Assembly: GCA_030596585.1 (NCBI GenBank)
Contig: JAUVJM010000008.1
Location: forward strand, 1 to 25,803
Origin: a bacterium
GTDB lineage: Bacteria > NPL-UPA2 > JAUVJM01
Length of the DNA stretch: 25,803 nt
Direction of reading: 5' to 3'
Below the pieces are notes generated by a model. That model saw only the letters and a list, made by a program, of their open reading frames with translations, did no database searches and was not told the DNA's origin. Shown piece by piece: positions 23,061-25,803 of the stretch. Within the stretch, counting starts at the first letter, position 1. The number at the start of each line of letters is the position of its first letter. Both the position numbers and the translations under genes were made by a program.

Positions 23061-23881
23061 TTTTTTGGCTTCACTATTATTTTTTTCTCAAACCGAAAAT
23101 CAATATATTCCGCCTCTTTGCCCTTATTCCGGAAATCTGCAAGAACCGCAGCAGCCTTGTCAATTTTCTCCCGGAACCTGTCACGACCAAGTCTGATCTG
23201 GGTTCCATTCTTACCAACGTACAAAACGGCATTCCTCGAATCGCGCACGTTGATTTCCGAGAGCATCACGACCGATTCCAGATCTGATGAGAAAACGTGC
23301 TCAAGAATCCGAAAAGCCCTGTCCATGTCTTCGGAGACTATTCTTTGACCAGACTTCACTTTCCCGGTCTGCACACCGTTTATGAGTGCCAGGTCGCAGG
23401 ACGACATTCTCCCAATTTCCCCAAGCAAAACCCCGTCACCATCAATTCCCTGTATCCCGTTGCAATTTATCAGGGCAACCGCCTCACGCGGTCTCAGTCT
23501 GATAGTAAGCCGACCCGAATAGAGATTTCTCCTGACCTCGGCATCCTTGACATAAGGCTCGGTAAGAATCCTTTCTCTAATCTCCTTGAGGTTCAGACTC
23601 AGAAGGTTGGTATCCAGCGTTACGTTTGCCTTTTTGAGCAACTCGCTCCGGTCAAGGGTACCCATTCCCTCAAACCTTATCTCCCTTAGCCGAATCTCAG
23701 GAATGCTCACAACACTGCGTACCTTCGCCGCTGCGAAATACACCAGAAAAAGAGCACACAACAAGGCGGAAACTCCTGCTATTATGCGGCTGGCTCTTCC
23801 TGAATTTTCTCTACGCTCAACTTTCTTTCTCCGCGCTACTCTTGCATTCCTGCTCGTGCGTTTGTGCGGTTTCCGCTTCAT
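23057..23881 (-). CDS. ftsQ: Cell division protein FtsQ/DivIB
   Basis: Single-pass membrane protein of the division complex. The 274-residue protein has a strongly basic cytoplasmic start (1-30), one membrane segment (about 33-54), a POTRA domain (about 62-130; E-I-R-F-E-G, L-L-K-K-A-N-V, I-R-E-R-I-L-T-E-P-Y-V-K-D-A-E-V) and an FtsQ beta domain. P-R-E-A-V-A-L-I-N is typical of the POTRA/beta junction. It is followed directly by ftsA. The ATG at 23881 has AAGGA about ten bases upstream, which overlaps the -10 box of a promoter candidate. The usual upstream neighbour ddl is displaced by about 1.6 kb of acquired DNA. Confidence 0.95.
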   Translation of the reverse strand: MKRKPHKRTSRNARVARRKKVERRENSGRASRIIAGVSALLCALFLVYFAAAKVRSVVSIPEIRLREIRFEGMGTLDRSELLKKANVTLDTNLLSLNLKEIRERILTEPYVKDAEVRRNLYSGRLTIRLRPREAVALINCNGIQGIDGDGVLLGEIGRMSSCDLALINGVQTGKVKSGQRIVSEDMDRAFRILEHVFSSDLESVVMLSEINVRDSRNAVLYVGKNGTQIRLGRDRFREKIDKAAAVLADFRNKGKEAEYIDFRFEKKIIVKPKK

Positions 23882-23892
23882 TCTAAAATATC

Positions 23893-23921
23893 CTTATAAT
23901 TCAAGAAATACTATCTGTCAA
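23893..23921 (-). promoter_or_regulatory. Promoter candidate for ftsQ-ftsA-ftsZ inside a decayed gene
   Basis: On the - strand TTGACA (23916-23921), exactly 17 bases, then TATAAG (23893-23898): 11 of 12 consensus positions. It lies in the type III restriction remnant. The predicted start (about 23886) would leave only about five bases before the ftsQ ATG, so a near-leaderless message or chance must be considered. Confidence 0.5.
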
Positions 23922-24079
23922 TGCCTCAAAGTCATTAGCAGCAGTAAAACTAACATCCGTATTCAAGGCCTTAAAGTGTTCTCTTCCACAATCCATTTTT
24001 GCTTTTTCTATTGGGCGCAAGACATCAGTGAACAAGCTTCCCTTTGAAAATCTAAATTTGGATCAAACTTTAGTTTCAT
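23901..24079 (-). pseudogene. Remnant of a type III restriction enzyme subunit (res)
   Basis: The ATG at 24079 overlaps the stop of the AlbA_2 gene (ATGA) and opens M-K-L-K-F-D-P-N-L-D-F-Q, which I recognise as the characteristic N-terminus of type III restriction helicase subunits. That frame soon stops. In another frame a continuous stretch ends at 23901 and reads E-K-A-K-M-D-C-G-R-E-H-F-K-A-L, which resembles the C-terminal end of the same family. Together they look like a gene of about 1000 codons reduced by a large internal deletion and frameshift. No helicase or nuclease motif remains, so it is not functional. Recognition of both ends is from memory. Confidence 0.65.
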
Positions 24080-25467
24080 GCTTCTTTCTGTACCTTTAAA
24101 AACAATTTCCCTTTTTCCGTGAGCCGATATTTCTGCCTGCTACTTGTCGGTTTATTCGGAATAGTCATTTCGACAAGATTTTCTTCTATTAAAGGATTAA
24201 GAGCCTGGTTCCGGAACTTAGTGCGGTCAGAGCGTTTGGCAATAGTCATCAATTCGCCTATGGTACTATCTATCATACATTTATAGAGAATTTCAACTTG
24301 GTGCCGACTTAGTGCCGACTTAGTGCCTTCTTGAATGATTTTCCCATCACCCGGCAGCGGCTTTTTATCTTCGCCGGCGAAAAGCGTAACCAGCATCCCT
24401 CCGCTATTTTCTTCAAATTCAGGCTCAGGAAAGCCATCTTCACGGCAGGCATTAAGTATTTTTTCAATTCCCCTGCCCCAGGCGTCAATATAACCGCCCT
24501 TAAAACAGACACTGGCAATAAGAGGATTGCGCGGATACGAAGCATGTTTTTTCTTTAACAGCTGAACGGTTAACTCTTCCGGCAGCCCGCCGCCGTTCCA
24601 GAAGCATATCTTGTCATCATAGACTTCTATCTGGATATGCGCTCCCATGTAGTTTTTATGAATAAGCGCGCTGAGCAGCACCTCTCGTAACGCCGGAAGC
24701 GGGTACTGCCATTTCTCAATACGATGCAGCCCTTCAAATGAAACAGGGCTGATAAGAAACTTATGATCAAGTAACTCTATTGCCTCCTGTAAACAATAAA
24801 TGAGATTTCCTTCAATCGATTCCTGAAACCGCAAATCAACCTTTGATTCTCCAAAACGGCCGATTCGCACACACATTGATGGGAAAAACCGTATCGGCTC
24901 CTTACCAAATAAAACAAGTGCCGCTCTTTTCAGTTTACCTTTTTCCATCAATTGCAGTTTTGAAAGCAATTCTTTAAGCGACAATTTCTCATCAGCAGGA
25001 AAACGTTTTGCTTTGGCTGCGGACTTTAGAAATACTTGAACACTTTTTTTATCAATATCAATAAGCTTCGCCCGCGGCTCAATGATTTCATCCCATGTTT
25101 TACCGGTTTTTTTAAGTAAAAACTCGTTAAGAGCGCTTCCCGTTAATTCACGTTTTATGCTTCCGGTTCGATAATAATAGCGGCCTCTGTAAGAAATAGG
25201 CACCGAATACGGCGCCACGACAATTTCAATAAAATAGAGTGTTCTACTTTTCTTTAAGTTCACCTCTGTCATAACACCAAGTATGTCATGAATCTTATTC
25301 GGAATATCTTCCATCAGCTTTTTATGACCCCGAACACCTACAACCTTACCGTCATCATTTTTCCCAATATAAATAATCCCGCCATTGGCGTTAGCAAAAC
25401 CGCAGACCCATTTTAAATACTCATCCCGCCAACTCTGCTTATATTCAATATTTTGATGCTCTGTCAT
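24076..25467 (-). CDS. AlbA_2 (Schlafen-type) / histidine-kinase-like ATPase domain protein
   Basis: 463 residues. The N-terminal AlbA_2 domain (about 1-110) has E-Y-K-Q-S, F-A-N-A-N-G-G-I-I-Y-I-G, D-D-G-K-V-V-G-V-R-G and Y-Y-Y-R-T-G-S. The central part (about 240-365) fits an HATPase_c_4 domain: A-L-R-E-V-L-L-S-A-L-I-H-K-N-Y, then W-N-G-G-G-L-P-E, then A-W-G-R-G-I-E-K-I. A C-terminal winged-helix region follows (about 395-460). Such proteins are usually called transcriptional regulators and often sit in defence or mobile loci; the ligand is unknown. GGAG precedes the ATG at 25467 by five bases. It lies between ddl and ftsQ in more A+T-rich DNA, directly upstream of the res remnant, so it was probably part of a restriction locus. 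Confidence 0.85.
   Translation of the reverse strand: MTEHQNIEYKQSWRDEYLKWVCGFANANGGIIYIGKNDDGKVVGVRGHKKLMEDIPNKIHDILGVMTEVNLKKSRTLYFIEIVVAPYSVPISYRGRYYYRTGSIKRELTGSALNEFLLKKTGKTWDEIIEPRAKLIDIDKKSVQVFLKSAAKAKRFPADEKLSLKELLSKLQLMEKGKLKRAALVLFGKEPIRFFPSMCVRIGRFGESKVDLRFQESIEGNLIYCLQEAIELLDHKFLISPVSFEGLHRIEKWQYPLPALREVLLSALIHKNYMGAHIQIEVYDDKICFWNGGGLPEELTVQLLKKKHASYPRNPLIASVCFKGGYIDAWGRGIEKILNACREDGFPEPEFEENSGGMLVTLFAGEDKKPLPGDGKIIQEGTKSALSRHQVEILYKCMIDSTIGELMTIAKRSDRTKFRNQALNPLIEENLVEMTIPNKPTSSRQKYRLTEKGKLFLKVQKEA
24301..24327 (-). repeat. 11-bp tandem repeat in the AlbA_2 gene
   Basis: Two full units of gtgccgactta plus five bases of a third. It encodes G-T-K-S-A-L-S-R-H in the linker before the winged helix. 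Eleven is not a multiple of three, so gain or loss of a unit would shift the frame. Confidence 0.85.
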
Positions 25468-25494
25468 AATCGCTCCTATATACTTTTCACATCT

Positions 25495-25803
25495 TCAATT
25501 CGCTGCCATTTCAAGCAGGTTTCTGCATAATTTCCCCAGGCTCATCCCCACCGCCCTTGCCGCTTCGGGAAAAAGACTCGTCGCGGTTAACCCTGGAATA
25601 GTATTAATATCGAGAACGCAAGGACCACCATCCTCAGAGACTATCATATCTATCCTTGCAAAACCCCGACACCCCATAATACCATAAACCAAAACTGCGA
25701 TTTCATCCACCTTTTTTTCTACCCGCTCCGGTAATTTAGCCGGAAGGATGTGTTCACTCATCCCCGATTCATACTTGGCGCGGTAATCATAGAAACCTGT
25801 CCT
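25495..25803 (-). CDS. ddl: D-alanine-D-alanine ligase, C-terminal part (cut by window edge)
   Basis: ATP-grasp enzyme that makes the D-Ala-D-Ala dipeptide of peptidoglycan. Only the last 102 codons are inside the window; the frame runs open through 25803 with F-Y-D-Y-R-A-K-Y before an internal ATG at 25761. Visible motifs are I-L-P-A-K-L, G-C-R-G-F-A-R-I-D-M and the metal/substrate segment V-L-D-I-N-T-I-P-G-L-T-A-T-S-L-F-P. The C-terminus is complete. In many bacteria ddl directly precedes ftsQ; here the AlbA_2 gene begins 27 bases after its stop. Confidence 0.95.
   Translation of the reverse strand, partial: RTGFYDYRAKYESGMSEHILPAKLPERVEKKVDEIAVLVYGIMGCRGFARIDMIVSEDGGPCVLDINTIPGLTATSLFPEAARAVGMSLGKLCRNLLEMAAN

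Overview
This window is a dense stretch of chromosome from a bacterium of mid-range G+C. I could not place it in a named phylum. One gene pair at the left edge (a DUF1844 protein and the rod-shape transpeptidase PBP2) is on the + strand. Nearly everything from 2050 to the right edge is on the - strand and reads right to left. PBP2, a PilT-type ATPase, LspA, a DksA/TraR-type zinc finger and FtsQ/FtsA/FtsZ suggest a rod-forming, probably diderm cell. The gene order and PyrR, however, resemble Bacillus. An uncultured lineage is likely, but that is inference.

Read along the - strand, the layout is: ddl (cut by the right edge); a foreign AlbA_2/ATPase gene and the remains of a type III restriction gene; ftsQ-ftsA-ftsZ; pilT-like; a B12-type radical SAM gene; proC; ileS; a dksA-like gene; lspA; rluD; the pyrimidine operon pyrR-pyrB-pyrC-pyrK-pyrD-pyrF-pyrE; yicC-gmk-rpoZ-coaBC; and a putative nucleotidyltransferase/small-protein pair. 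Most junctions are ATGA overlaps or gaps of a few bases. Apart from insertions and the missing pyrP and carAB-type genes, this is the order of the B. subtilis ftsAZ-ileS-lspA-ylyB-pyr-yloC-gmk-rpoZ-coaBC region, so an ancient gene neighbourhood is preserved.

The genes fall into three working groups. The first is cell division and wall synthesis (Ddl, FtsQ, FtsA, FtsZ, PBP2, with LspA for lipoproteins). The second is complete UMP synthesis from carbamoyl phosphate (PyrB, PyrC, PyrD/PyrK, PyrE, PyrF) with the regulator PyrR. The third is housekeeping: isoleucyl-tRNA synthetase, proline synthesis, GMP kinase, RNA polymerase omega, CoA synthesis and rRNA pseudouridylation.

Regulation can be partly read. 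A promoter, a leader with competing hairpins and an intrinsic terminator precede pyrR, as expected for attenuation. Good sigma70-type promoters precede yicC and ftsQ. 

The intergenic spaces that are not tight are filled with repeats: degenerate arrays of period 7, a 46-bp sequence present twice in opposite orientation, short perfect palindromes, and a 226-bp inverted-repeat element flanked by a 9-bp direct repeat between ftsA and ftsZ. Several of these run into gene ends and encode terminal residues (GMP kinase, PyrB, LspA). I saw no rRNA, tRNA, CRISPR array or complete insertion sequence.
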